A DNA stretch of 64,000 nucleotides from Fasciola hepatica (lineage: Eukaryota > Platyhelminthes > Trematoda > Plagiorchiida > Fasciolidae), in assembly GCA_948099385.1 (NCBI GenBank), contig CANUEZ040000069.1, positions 825,501 to 889,500 on the forward strand. The letters are read 5' to 3'. Made by a program: the position numbers and the translations under genes. Of the stretch, positions 11,091-23,292 are shown in pieces. The notes beneath the pieces are model-generated. The model was not told the DNA's origin and did no database searches. It saw only the letters and a list, made by a program, of their open reading frames with translations. Every line of letters starts with the position of its first letter. Position 1 is the stretch's first letter.

Positions 11091-12553
11091 ACTCGTGCGT
11101 CTACAGATTGATAGGCATCCGATATCACTGTCGTATGAAAATCCATTTAGAATCTGATTGGGACGCTTAATATTACCAGTCCTGCGCAAACATCACCCAA
11201 AACATCTAGTTATTCGTTCTTGCTCACAGTGAAATCGAGTGTTTTGCTGTTTCCAATGTTGTACAGCTCAAAGGTGCATGATTTTTAACCGATCGCTCAA
11301 ATCCTAACTTAATAAGTCTCAACTAGATTGAGAAGCTTGATCGTTTCTATGAGTCACTCAAAAGCCTGTGCAAAAACCTCTAACCGTTTCAGAGTCCTCC
11401 GGTGCAAGATCAAGGTGCCGGAGGAATGTCTCACTGAATCGTACGGTATATTTACAGGTCTGAGATGTTTTACATGCGCATCACCTTGCCTAGTAAAAGG
11501 GCTCTGAAAAGAAATATGAATACATTGTTTTTGTCCAGAGACACATGTTCCATTTCTGAGTGGGGTAATCAGGTCAGGACTGACTGTTATAACACCAGTC
11601 AGGTCCGGCATCCGTCGCCATCAGTTACCTTATTAGTGTACAGACGCCATTGGTGCGCATTTATAATTGAACGGATTTGGGTTGTAATTCAATGTGTTGC
11701 TCGGGTGAAATAAAGAAATGGGTTTCTAGATCTAGCAGTTTATCTTTGATTTTGTGTTTGCTAACAAGACAAAAAGACTCACAATAGAAAAGTTCTTCAG
11801 TTGATTACAAAAAAGAAACTGTTGAAAACTCCCCAGGCAAGAACCCTGCAGCTATCTGTAAAATATAAAACTGTATCGTCGAATGGTCCGAAGGTAGAGA
11901 GCAGAATACGGAAACCACACTTAACAAAGGTAGTAAATTTAATATAAGATGTTTCAAATATTTCTGTTCTTGTAACAGGAAACGTCTGATACATACGGTC
12001 AGTTATGAGTAAGTGGATCGGTCTAATACTGCTTTTGTTTTGTGGGTTGATCAATGAGGTCTGCTGGTCTGCGATTCATCCAGAATCCTTCCCAATGGAA
12101 ATGTGGACTTCATTGCACAAAAATGAATAGATCTGTTAATTAATATTGGTAGTTTGTGTTCGTTCTTCTCCTTTTTGTTTAGTTGCTCTTGAGTAGTGAG
12201 TACTTGCATGGTGAACCTTGAGTATATGTCAATAAACAACCTATTTACCAGGCACTTATTCTGGATTATAACACTGGTACTCATTTGTTAATAACTCTCC
12301 TTTGCATTGCAAATATAGTCTAATTCACTCCTTTGTAAATTATTTATTGAGTCGTGACGGTAAGATTTCCCTGATTCGCTGATTGTACCGCAACCGAATT
12401 GCGCTACAGTCCCGTTCACCTGCTTGCTAAGTGGACCGTTTTATGTTCTGCACTGTCCCAATTTTCGGGAAGTTTCTGCCCTTTGTTCTTGGTTTCTTTT
12501 CTGGATGCGATTCCTTTTCTCGATATATATTTATGCTCATTGTATTGTTTTAG
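11091..12553. other. Spacer, no gene recognised
   Basis: Short ORFs on both strands (for example 11354-11611 and 11797-12054, minus) show no motif I recognise. They may be gypsy debris. Confidence 0.4.
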
Positions 12554-12660
12554 AACCACAAATTATCGATAAACACGGTTATTCGATTGGAATTTGTCAT
12601 ACTGCCCGTAACCGTGTTCTGAGCCCTAGACATCGGGATAATCGCAACAAGATCAATACG
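12554..12660 (+). CDS. Candidate host exon, paralogous to 33030-33121
   Basis: After a TTTTAG acceptor the plus strand reads (AA)PQIIDKHGYSIGICHTAR. The minus strand at 33121 reads (AA)PRILDEHGYRIGICSADG after CTTTAG. The acceptor position, the two-base split codon and most residues agree, so the two are paralogous exons. The phase (two bases completing a codon) is the same as at the start of the CUB exons, so they could belong to the same gene family. The 3' end is uncertain: the frame meets TGA at 12660 and no good donor was fixed. Domain unknown. Confidence 0.45.
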
Positions 12661-15430
12661 TGATTCCTGCAGGAACAAATTCTTATCTCCAGGTTCTTGA
12701 TGTTGCAACAGACAAGCCTTCGTAGAAACACTTACAGATAGAAATAAATGACTATTTTGAAAAGAAAGTGGAAGGAAGTCAATGCGGAAACATTATGAAG
12801 CCCAGTTCGAAGGAGGCTGTTAGTTGAGCGAAGATTTTATAGGATGAATCCACAGACAGCTGGCTGGCTACCTGGGCAGTGAATGTGCTTTTAGAAAAGG
12901 CTTCACTACTGGACTCGATAGAATAGAGCCAATGGCACTACGAGCAACGAGGTCCCAAGAAATTCCGTCTAGGAATCCAAGTTTTGGAGATTTAAACCAA
13001 TATTCCAGAAGACTGCATCTGAAGAAATGTAGAATTTTGTACGTGAGTAAATGATGATCTGTATTCCTGGAAAAATTAGAGTACCCTCCAAAAATAAGCC
13101 GTAATGCAGTTTTAAGGGCAAAAGCAAATGAAAAACAGGGTATTTTTTCGGAGAAATGCAATAGTAGTTTTATTCCCATTTCAGTTGTCACGAAAAACAT
13201 GTCTCTGTGCTTTTCCACTTCAGTGATTCGTTCACTTCAGTGAATTGATAATTCACCTTGTTCGCTAACTTCAGTTAAAAAGATTTTGCAATCAATCACA
13301 CTGATTCCCACGAAAAACTATTTCGAAACCGGTTAGGCAGTGTCTGAACGAAAACCCACACGAGATGGCATATGAACAACGTGGCTCCCACCTGTTTTTG
13401 TGTTCATCCTCAGTTCTCCTATACTAATCTGCCTACTAACTAGTAGTAAACTGACCAGTTCGACAAATCAATTACTTGGATATTTTGGATATCGAACAAA
13501 ATTTGTTGGCTGTACGTCTGTTAGAAGAGCAGTCTAGTGTTCACTTGTCGAGCCACAGGCGGTGGCTTCATGATGGTTCGGAGAAGCAACGCGCAATCAA
13601 CAAGTAAGAACACGAGGTGATTCGTTAGCGGCTTCAGCGGAGAAGGCAAAATGGTCGCATCAAGTCGTATTATTTTACTTACTGCTTATCCCACTCTGAA
13701 GTAACTTACCACCGACTTTGTTGTTGTTATTGTTGTTGCTTTCGCACGATCGTGCTCCTCGAGTTCTACTTCTGCCACTTCTATGGGCAGCTCGCATAAC
13801 TGACACCCACTTGAAGCCTCTATCGCAACAACCCGAAAATGAAATAAAGATGCACAGTCGAGCGTGTCAAATAGAAAAGTTATATATTATATTCAAGCAA
13901 AAAAAGAACTGTCCCAAATTCAACCAAAAAGTTATATTACTGTTCAGCTACAATCAGCACACACTTTCAAAAGTATTGAAAGTTAGATTCTCGCCTTTTT
14001 GTGTTTATTGGATGGCCGTGTTGCCTTATCATCGCCTAGTTTGATTTGTTGATCATTTGACTTTTGTTTTGTCGGACTGTTCGCACTGTTCTATCAGTAA
14101 GGAAGCGGAGCCCAATAGCCTGATTTGCCCCTCTTAGGCCGCCACAAATAGATTGGTAGCTTTGCCTCAGGGAGGCTTTTGTGACTTCCTAACACCTTCC
14201 TTTTTGAGTACATGCTTTCCCGTGTGGTCCTTGTTGTGCATTGACCTAGATCGGTTCCATCTGTTTTTGCTTGCAGGTGTCACTTTTGCACAATGGGTAG
14301 GCTTGTGGTGCCCGCTACCGTTGCTTTGTTATGTGAGAATTAGGATCCATCTTTGGTAGGTTGAATATGTTAAAATGGAGTTCAAATCTTCATTAGCTGA
14401 TCTTGGGTGGATAATGTCGAATGGAGTGTGAAGTCCTCTCTACACCAAAGCTTCATAAGGAGAGGCGTCGTTTGGAGAAATTAAGCTTAGAGTGGCATGA
14501 TAGTTGAACAGAAATGTTTTGATAATTTATCCTGTTGTTCCTTTCTCTTTCGAACTTGCGGAGCTTGTTCGAATCTATCATCGAAAAGTTTGACCTGTCT
14601 TTTGGAACGTAAATGATACGGGGTTACCGCACATGATTTATTCCTGGCCGAAGACACAATTGACCAAAAACATCTGAGACAAACTGGCCGCTATTGCCAC
14701 TCATGAGTATTTCAGGAAGGCCAAAAAACTGATTAGTCGGTCATATGAACTGACAGCCATGCGTTGCATACGAAAATCCGCATACTCAATATGAACTCTC
14801 GACCAAGAGTTTAGGGAAGTAGGCCATGCCTTATTATTTATCTTTACAGTTATCTTCAAAGCTAAGGTGCATTTCGTACGGGAGCGAGAAAATCGGTCTG
14901 ATTGTTTGTCCGTATTGGGTCAGTATAAACCTACGAGCCAGGGCCTTCATGCGATTGATTCCTGGATGACCGTGTTGGAATCATTTCAGGAATCTGTATA
15001 TAGGCTCGCATCGACGATGTATCCAGAGAATAGGAAACAACTGTTGACCAATGGCAAATATTACTTGCAATAAATGAGCTGTTGAATTAATCCTTAACGT
15101 TTTCCGGGCCAGTGTCTGGTGGTAATTGATAACTTGTTTCAACAGTGTTTGCCGTTATGTCACTCTGCAAACTTTCTCAAAGGTAACTGCGAGTACGCGA
15201 ATTGTGTCTCAAAAATACACTGTCAACTTTCGACTCCATTGGTGTGGACATTGTTGTGTATTCATTATGTGCATACATGCGTTCAATCGCGTGCTCCACG
15301 TGATCTATCTGACTATCTTCCCCTGTGGCTACACACCGTGCTATGATTGGTTGTCCATGTCCACTCACAAGATCACTGTAAACTGGTTGGTTAGTTTGTC
15401 CTTAATGCTCATGTAGTCAGTGTCTTGCGC
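12661..15430. other. Spacer, right part, no gene recognised
   Basis: No family motif seen in the short ORFs (12868-13218 minus, 13718-14044 plus, 14867-15073 plus, 15119-15416 plus). A short (TTG)n run occurs near 13718-13740. Confidence 0.4.
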
Positions 15431-15639
15431 ATATTACACATATGCTTGTTTACGTACGCTACGAGAGCTCCGTATTTGATTTACAATACAAAAGACATGG
15501 TGACTGTATCTTTTGCTCCATTGGTTCCGAAATTTCAAAAGCACGATAGTGCGTCCGCCTGCCCAATTTGAATTGCTGGCTGATTTCTCATTTCCAAATC
15601 TTATCCCAAAAGCAAGGCTGTCCATCACTGACGTCGATT

Positions 15640-15990
15640 TAGGGATCAAACAGGAATGTTTTTCTCTAACCCGAACATGAAAAGAAACGGTTTGTGATCC
15701 GTGAGGGGAGTGAAATTTCTCTTAGCGAACGTGATAGCCAATGAGTAGTATGGTTTTGTCCGGATGACGGGGAAAAATTTTCCCGGAAGCACACGACTGG
15801 TTTCGCGATTGTTGCCGCTCATCAGGTATGCGTTTTCCCCAATCATGCCTATACTCAAACACTCCACAATTGGTTCACAGCTGCAATCATATTTCAATGG
15901 TATGGAGCGCGCATGGACAAATAGTCTATTTTGCAAGAACCACTGAATGATTTTAAAATGGACTCTTCGTCTATTCACGATCCCCACCAT
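15640..15990 (-). pseudogene. Ty3/gypsy RNase H fragment beside arm B'
   Basis: A 135-codon minus-strand ORF (16053-15646) begins inside arm B' and runs outward. Its later part reads SRVLPGKFFPVIRTKPYYSL then NFTPLTDHKPFLFMFGLEKN and IPV. This matches the gypsy RNase H signature (E/K-rich helix, TDHKPL, IFGxKKGIPV). Expected residues are partly replaced, and the frame stops before the RLQRW motif. The fragment lies flush with the inner end of arm B', so a gypsy insertion may mark that breakpoint. Confidence 0.68.
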
Positions 15991-17159
15991 TCGGATGGCT
16001 TCCTGACTGGCACTGTACTTGATTTCGAACCTGTGTAGAATACATTTCAACAAAAAAGCTTTTGTCGACCCGAAGCGCGGACAGCAGACTAAGTACTCAA
16101 ACGTCGGATAAGTTGAACCAATACGTTATACCACAGAAAAACACAGATATCTTTCGATTTGTTTTGGTAATGCACAACCAGCAGAAGCGTTTATTGAATC
16201 AATCTAGAGGGCGACAACCTAAAGTACAGCTGACGACAGAAAATGTGCAAAAAATCAACGAGGATTTCATCAGTGCAACTGATCTGAAACAAAATCATGG
16301 TCCTAAGGACGGCGGATAGATGAAATTAAATCAAACTCATCGAAGGAGTTCGACAACCAGCAAAGAATAACGTACCAATCATACGCAAGGTCAAACGAGA
16401 ATACGTGAGTGACGAAAATGTGTGGTTGAAAAAGCGCTAATAGTACAGATAAGTGGAAATGAGAACAGACACACCAAGATCGGAGAAGCACAGTTATCGG
16501 TGGACCGATAGGTCAAACGGATTGGAAGAAACAGAATTACCACAATACAAAAGATCTACAGGCGCGTGTGTGCATGTGATCAGATAACAAATCACTGTTG
16601 ATTACCAGGAGGTTGATCGAGAATGTGATTGAGAATAAACACTTCGAGTGGGGAGTGGTGGAAATACAAATAACAGTATTGAAAATCATTTCGTGACTCG
16701 AAGGAAAAATTTGTAACTTGAGGAGTTTTGGGGATCGTCCCCTCACTGATATTGAAAGACAGTGACTCATTTACATTGTTTCCGTTATTCCCACAAATTA
16801 CTCTCAGAAATATCAATAAAGTGAATTGCAGGTGCTTGAAAAGTTAGTTTGTAGAAACAACGGGGTGGAAAAGTCGAAACCATGTCATGGGTATCAGCAG
16901 AGTTTACAACACCACTGCGAACTAGTAGAGTTTTGCAAATCTGAATGGGCATTATAAAAGATAAAATGTGACCGCTTGCAGGATGCAGATTGTCACGAGC
17001 TTCCATGTGTGATGGCATGCACCGTCTATAAGAAAATGGAAAATATGATTGTTAACGAGGAGTAAAATTGACAGTAAGATTCTTGGAGAATGATAATTTC
17101 CTCCAAGAAAGGAACAATTTAACGTAACTAAGGTGTATTTCGTCAATTTAATCTTTGTC

Positions 17160-17300
17160 TTGGTAAAATTTTATTATTCAATAACACAGCGTATTCGAAA
17201 TCGTTGGTAGATTGTCGACTTTTCGGCCATCATGGGTAACCTTTCTCAAGACTGGTTTTACAATTGAATGAAACTGGAATGAAACTGGATTCCCGTTTCC
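17160..17300 (-). repeat. Dispersed repeat R1, copy 2
   Basis: Inverted partner of the 7925-8075 copy, with the same GTCGAC core and AATAAA-type end on the minus strand. Confidence 0.6.
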
Positions 17301-17448
17301 AGTTACTATAACATTTCACATGGTGCGTCGATTTTTCGATGCACTCCGAACTGATCTCGCTTCTGAAACTATAAATTTTGGCTTGTTCATTGGAAACATC
17401 ATGTGAAAACCCATTGTCGCAGCTGCTGAGAAATACACAGAAAATACT

Positions 17449-17709
17449 TTGCTTAACGTTCTTTCAAGAAATTTGTCTCATGGGCGGACGGAGTCCCAAT
17501 CGTACCATTTCGATAGTTTTAAGATAAGAATCATCATGAACAATGCACTCTGTTTCATTTTATTTTCAGCTGTAGCCATTGTAATTTCAAGTGAACACCA
17601 CGTAACTCCTAGTAAAGCGATCAATCTCACCGCGCTTGAAGCACAATCACTGGACTGGTTTGGTAGCGGTCACTTATCGCACACCCACCAAATCTCTGCC
17701 CCATCGTGA
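17449..17709 (+). CDS. Candidate first exon with signal peptide (arm B')
   Basis: The ORF holds an internal ATG at 17536 that starts MNNALCFILFSAVAIVISS, a hydrophobic stretch with small residues at its end, typical of a cleavable signal peptide. It is followed by EHHVTPSKAINLTALEA. Arm B keeps this frame on the minus strand (7783-7574) with few changes. A donor could be the GTGAAC at 17591 or a later GT. No protein family recognised. Confidence 0.35.
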   Translation: MLNVLSRNLSHGRTESQSYHFDSFKIRIIMNNALCFILFSAVAIVISSEHHVTPSKAINLTALEAQSLDWFGSGHLSHTHQISAPS

Positions 17710-17852
17710 CCCATATTTGCAATGTTGACCACCATCATGACTGAGCTGAATTTCACACTGAGTGACTGAGTATGGTTATCTGCGTGTATTTTCATATGTA
17801 CACAATCTAGGAATGGGAGCGATCTAAAACGGGGCTGATTTTCAATCGCCAT

Positions 17853-18113
17853 ATGTCGTCAGGCTCTCAGCTTTCAATCAAAGCCTGTCTGCCCCGTGAC
17901 CATTGTAACCTGAATGCATTCATAAGACAAGTGAATCGAATTTCGATAATGAATGCAGCTGAACAAGCTTTTATTTTGCCGAAATTTCTCACCACGATAA
18001 GCACTTCCCCTGATACGTTCACAATCAGTGTGCAGTTTGCATTCGTGTGTCACATATGGGAGGCCTCCAGTTTGTGGGAGATTCTGCAGGAGAATAAATG
18101 CGTACATTCGTAG
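17853..18113 (+). CDS. Hypothetical cysteine-containing exon (arm B')
   Basis: An 86-codon plus-strand ORF preceded by CGTCAG (17862). It contains CLPRDHCNLNAF and FAFVCHIWE. It is nearly unchanged in arm B (7403-7119). It lies downstream of the signal-peptide ORF at 17449-17709 in the same direction, so it could be the next exon of a small secreted protein. A chance ORF in a recent duplication would look the same. Confidence 0.25.
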   Translation: MSSGSQLSIKACLPRDHCNLNAFIRQVNRISIMNAAEQAFILPKFLTTISTSPDTFTISVQFAFVCHIWEASSLWEILQENKCVHS

Positions 18114-19862
18114 AAATACCTCTAACAGGGCCGTCGGAACGAGCCAGTGAATTTTTCCAATCAATCGAGGGCTGAAATTTGCATTTTTGTAGTTTTGATT
18201 CATATATAACGAATTTGTTATTCTTGATTTCGTATTGTCTATCTGACGGCTTTTCTCGTCTGACACAGGAAAATCTCAAAAACTACGTACTGCCAATTTT
18301 ATCAGTAGTCAAAATGGGAATACGAAACTCCCGGGTGTCCAGCTATACTCAAACACGTTCTGAATTGATTGCTTCGAAAACTGCAAAACGGCAATTACGA
18401 ACGATGACTTGATCGATGGACATTCTGCTTTTCTGAGACATAACATGGCCACTATATCGACCGTGTGACTGAGTGATGAAAATCTGAGGCAAGGTCGGAG
18501 CGAACAGAAAAGTACCAGCTGTGTTTGATATTGTGTGTGAATGCACTGCGACAATCAATTCCAGTTAGTGAGTGTGGACCAATGCATTATGTATTAAACC
18601 CTCGATCACCGATGCGGGTGTAGTTTACTTAATATCTGGATATACTTGGGCTGAAGCTTGATTGTGGTCTGTGGCTTTCTTTTCCTGAATTCGATGACCT
18701 TTTACTCTTCACAGAAGCCGAGGTAACGTTGTCAGCACTGTAGTTCTGATGACAAAAATTGTGTTACACCACAATCATTAGCGACTTCCTAAGCGGAATC
18801 TATTTCAATCATACTGATCCGTCCATAGAATTCAATTCTTCAGTCTCAAAGCCAACCCAGTAGCTCTGTTTCTACTTAGAAAAGCGAACAATCGATCCAA
18901 TAGACCATTACTCTTAATAACCGTACGTGGAATTTACAACGATCAATCGACACGAGTCCCCTCTTCGTTTAAAGCGAGCTCACTTAACTAATAAACTATC
19001 GAATACAATTCAGTGACATCTGGATGGCTGTCAGCATTGTGAATATGGGCGGTTGCTGAGTGACCAATTCCAAGCTTATGAGATGTTCCAAGATACATCC
19101 ATCATGAGCCAAATATGCCTCCACCCTTTGAATCAAGCCAAGCTGGACAGCCCCAGCATGGTCGTTGGGATTTCCCGTCACACCTCGAAGATCCTCACCT
19201 TCAGAGCTTCAAGCTCCTGTATTGAAACGACTTGGTCATCCAATGGATAATGTTAATTGTGTCTCTCCCTCGCTCGTTCAATGTTGTATTGTACTGGTGA
19301 TTATTTTAATTCCTTGGTAATGTTGATGCTAAGCAGTAGCGATCAGATGCGGCATTATCAGTGGACCATTACTGGTTCGTATTTGTACTTCCTTGTATGT
19401 TGCTAATTGACCGTGGGTCCCCATATCATTCCTCTGATTTCAATATAATTATAATATCTGAAAAATAAGTCAGTAACATTAGGTTGCACGATATATTCCA
19501 CAACACTTGGCTGCGTCCTTACTAGCTCATACTGTGGTAAGTGTCATTGCTGTAAATGGCAATTCGAAAATTCTCATAAGTCTCAAGGTGAACACCTATA
19601 ACATGATTCAATGAACAACTACTACCATACAATAGGCCAGTTAACACTTGGAAACAGTGACTAAAGTCATTAAGCATAGGTACTGTCTTTCCAAATGTGG
19701 GTTGGGATGGCTAACTGCTAGTGCTGAACCAATGCACTTGACCATGTAGGGCGTATTGGGCTTCCACAGTAGGTTACACGACCACGAGACCACTCCAGTC
19801 AGGAAGATATGACTACGTGAAATGAACAGTGACACGAGTATTTTCACAACTCAACATTCAAA

Positions 19863-20240
19863 ATGATACTGTTAGTCATAAGTCTCTGCTTACTTTTTAA
19901 TCCTGACGGTTGTTTCAATACCCAAGTTAGATGGTTGCTGAGAAATAGGAATCAGTCAACCACCGCAATCAGTGAGCTGGTTTTTGCTTGTTACAACCGA
20001 ATAAGATTAGTTAATTTCCCTCAATTTCAGGAGACCAACGGGAATATACACGACTAAACCGAGAATAGGTTAGCGGGAAATACTGTACTCAATGAAGACA
20101 TACCACTGAATGAATACTACTTAAATTTTAATCTCACACCGATTTTCATGCAATGCCTTGCAAAGCTGACCAACATGACGAGTTTCTTCACAAAATGTGT
20201 GTCCATATTGGTTAGTATACCACTAATAGTGCAGTAGGAG
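19863..20240 (+). CDS. Candidate exons of small secreted-protein gene (arm B')
   Basis: ORF one (19863-20057) starts MILLVISLCLLFNPDGCFNT and continues LLRNRNQSTTAISELVF. Downstream, TTTCAG/GAGACC (about 20030) and GAATAG/GTTAGC (about 20069) look like acceptor and donor of a short exon. Farther on, LTPIFMQCLAKLTNMTSFF is open to a stop near 20240. A diverged copy on the minus strand at 49770-49300 preserves matching peptide blocks. Short exons and a signal peptide recall trematode micro-exon genes, but that is only an analogy. Confidence 0.38.
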
Positions 20241-20467
20241 TACTTCGGTATCGTTGCAGCTAACAGCTGCAAGAGAATGCGTAGGTGCAGTGGGACATAG
20301 ATACCACCGAATGGTGTTCTTTGAATAGAAGCGTGGGGAGACGCCGTATGAGTTAGTGAAGGCATAGCGCATGGGCATAATTTGTTATATGTTATGCCTT
20401 TTTATTGCATTGTGTAATGAGCCGTGTTACGGATTCTCGTTTTTATAGGGGAAATATGTATATATCA

Positions 20468-21110
20468 TTTTGGGCACCCAGTAAACAGATGACTGGGTCT
20501 GATTTCTTGTCTGATTATGAAAATGAGTGAAAGCATCACGAAACCCGTTATTCTGTAATGTTGCCTGTATAACTGTCCTCGTTTGGTAGAACATTTTCCT
20601 TACATATTTGTCTTGCCCTGGAGAATAGGGTTCAGACCAGAGCTCCTTGATGTTCTATTGATGGGAAGCATTTGAAATGGAAGTACTGTCTAGAACAAGT
20701 CTTCTTACGGGAAACGGATCACTGAATAGATCCGACCCCTCTTCGAGCTAATAAAACATCGAGAAAGGGTAGCAAACATGCCCGTGAAAATATCAGCCAA
20801 AATAGGACTCAGCTGACTGCACATTACAGCTCTACCAATTTATATGAAGGCTATCCCTCGAAACTGGCATCCGTCTCTAAATTGTGAATATTTATTGAAA
20901 GCAGTAAAGTATGACTTGGAGAGGAGAACATTGTAAGCTTTTAAATAATTGGGCATGATAGAGATTCGGATGGGGATGTACTAACTTCTACTACAAAAAC
21001 AACTCCAAATGTTTCGTCGAGTTCCATTAGACAGGGATAACGTAAAACTGCTCCTAATCGTTTTTGCATCAACTCTCTTTATTCATTTTTGGAATTATTC
21101 AAATGGTAAA
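20468..21110. other. Interval y, start: no gene recognised
   Basis: No motif or repeat that I can support. Confidence 0.4.
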
Positions 21111-21117
21111 TGTCTCT

Positions 21118-21196
21118 GGCCCCGGCGGGAGTCGATCGAACAGAGGGACGGTTCTCAAGCATTAGAACCGCTTGTGCTCTACGAGCTAAACTGCGA
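21118..21196 (-). repeat. tRNA-like sequence (SINE head or tRNA pseudogene)
   Basis: The minus strand has an A-box-like TTTAGCTCGTAGAGC (21190-21176) and a B-box-like GTTCGATCGACTCC (from 21141), with about the spacing found in tRNA genes. Between them CGGTTCT and AGAACCG can form an anticodon-type stem. The acceptor stem is not convincing, so a functional tRNA is unlikely. Confidence 0.5.
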
Positions 21197-21614
21197 TGTC
21201 ATGCTGAAGGGTATCGGATGCTTTGCACACGAATCACGCACTATACCCGCCCAGATTGCAACAAAAAACTGCATCCATCACAGGGAAAAAACTTGTTGCT
21301 TGACTACATGCAGAAGGATTTTCCTATCCATCATCCAGTGCACACCAAATGAACACAACAGCACGGGCGTACGGTAAACGCAAGCACAAACATGTTAGTG
21401 AAAACGAAGACGCCAGTCAGTGCCAAATGGTAGTAAAAACGCTAACCAAGCGTACATTCATGGTCTTATACTGAGCTGGTAAACACGGATTTTCTATTAG
21501 AAACCCTGCTGTGGGCAATTAAATTAATCGTTAGTTCACTACGGCCGATGCAATGTGATACAGTAGTTTAGGCGGGTAGACTATATGATCCATATTAAAA
21601 GGCCGAAGCCGTTC

Positions 21615-21700
21615 GGCATGGTCTCGTAGCTCAGTTGGTCGGACACACATGGTGCTGAAGCGTATTTCCTCAGTCTGCCTCATACAAACAACATTTACCG
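21615..21700 (+). repeat. tRNA A-box-like sequence, possible SINE fragment
   Basis: TAGCTCAGTTGG at 21627-21638 fits the A-box consensus exactly. No B box lies at the expected distance. Confidence 0.3.
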
Positions 21701-22580
21701 TCAAGTGCTGTGGGGGTTCCGCGACTGCAATAACTCCCTTTGACGGTTTATCTTGTTCCACCGCTCCCATAACATTTTGACCCCTGTCGTCAATCACACG
21801 TCGTCCGAAATTATCCTATCGTGATTTGTCCACATTGTCTGTCATACACACGAGTACACACCTGTGGTCTGTATCATGTTTGTCATTGGTTCGTACTTTA
21901 GAGGAATACAAACATACTGTATCGGTCCTTTTATGGCCACACCTTTACTGTTTCAATCACATCTCTGTCTCATTACAGGTGACCACATGGTCTTGGTCAT
22001 CTCTATTGGGTATACTCGGCTAAGCAGCTCAGTTATTGTGGCTTGATCTGAAACGCACTAGTATGATTATTCTTTTGGGTGATACTGAAGACGTGGAACC
22101 TTTACGGCACCTTAATTACGATGCTATTCAAAACTTTTTGCCTTATTGAACTGCTTTCATTGATTATTTCTAAACCTACAAGTCTCTTTTATGAATCTTG
22201 CTTTATTCTAAATGTAAACCTTATTCATGATACAGCACAATTTATTAAGCAATGGAGAAAACTAATATCGCCTTTGTGAATTCAATAACAAATAAGTACA
22301 AACCTTATAGTTGATTGTTCTAGTTCCACATCGGTTGTTTCCGACCATCTGGAACTGTACCTGTCTGTTTGGAACCTGAACTGCGTCACTGATGTTGTTT
22401 GTTTATACTTCTGCAAATGTACCGGACTTCATTGAACCAACAGGCCAGACAAAATCGACAAAGCTTGTGAAACAACCCACATCCGGTCTCTAGTTAGGCC
22501 TGAACCACAATTAGTTCGTGATCATTGATCTCAGTTACTTTTATCGATTTGTCTAATTGGTCTGATTCACCAACTCGTGG
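21701..22580. other. Interval y, no gene recognised
   Basis: AT-rich, with short ORFs only. Confidence 0.4.
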
Positions 22581-22584
22581 TTAT

Positions 22585-22640
22585 ATACTGTGATATAATG
22601 ATGTGAGTATGCATCACTGAGAATTAGCTTGTTCGCCAAT
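22585..22640 (+). repeat. Penelope-like 3'-end relic
   Basis: The stretch with GATATAATGATGTGAGTATG and ending GCTTGTTCGCC resembles 1165-1220, the end of the Penelope-like fragment in arm A. The similarity is short. Confidence 0.4.
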
Positions 22641-23245
22641 CTCCGTACTTCACTGAACCCATGCCTTGACGCTATGGGAGAAAGACGTATCATATCGAAT
22701 AAATCGTCTCATTTAGATAAAGATGGTAGGGCTTCGAAATTCAAACCAATTACTTCCCTCTGTATCATGGATTTCAGATTCCTTCAAGGAAAATCCACAT
22801 TGTTTGTAATAATAATAATGATGCCAATAATATTAATATTATAGCCACAACTCGGTATTGCAGATATTGAAAATATTGCTTACTGAGAAGCAGTTTGTAA
22901 TAAACTTTGAAGGATTGCGTGATAAGGATGCCTTTGATTGCCGGGAAGAAGATCGTTACCGTCGGGGATGTGGAAATGTATGAATTCCCGCCGGTTGCGG
23001 CACAGATTACGATCAGGTCATCGAGAGATGGATCAGACACGCGAACACACAGACTTGACAATCGCTGCACATCGAATCAAGACGAATGAACAACAGAGCA
23101 AGATATTAAACTTGCATAAATCCAGGTAGTAAAATCTCATTTATCTGTGTTGTCCACCTATGTGAAAAATCCAGGCGGGAAACATTCAAAAGGAGTAACG
23201 AACACTTCATGACCGAATTAGTTGAGTCAGTCACCACTACTGCAC

Positions 23246-23248
<3 letters not shown>

Positions 23249-23287
<39 letters not shown>
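23249..23287. repeat. (AT)n microsatellite
   Basis: An uninterrupted AT dinucleotide run of about 39 bp. It directly follows the tail of a minus-strand tRNA-like element. Confidence 0.95.

Positions 23288-23292
<5 letters not shown>

Larger units (their letters stand above)
15997..20467. repeat. Inner inverted-repeat arm B' (partner at 4789-9142)
   Basis: Reverse complement of arm B. It carries an extra block of about 97 bp (near 16129-16228) between TTGAACCAATAC and CAGCTGACG, which extends a plus-strand ORF (16062-16319) interrupted in arm B. Its outer end stops in a TATATA-rich stretch, beyond which there is no BEL sequence, unlike on the left. Confidence 0.9.

Noticed and set aside
13718..14044. 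ORF with a leucine-rich start that could be taken for a signal peptide
   Set aside because: The leucines come from a (TTG)n run, and no conserved copy or splice site supports it.
21627..21638. A functional tRNA gene at the perfect A-box match
   Set aside because: No B box at the right distance and no acceptor stem; at best a SINE fragment.
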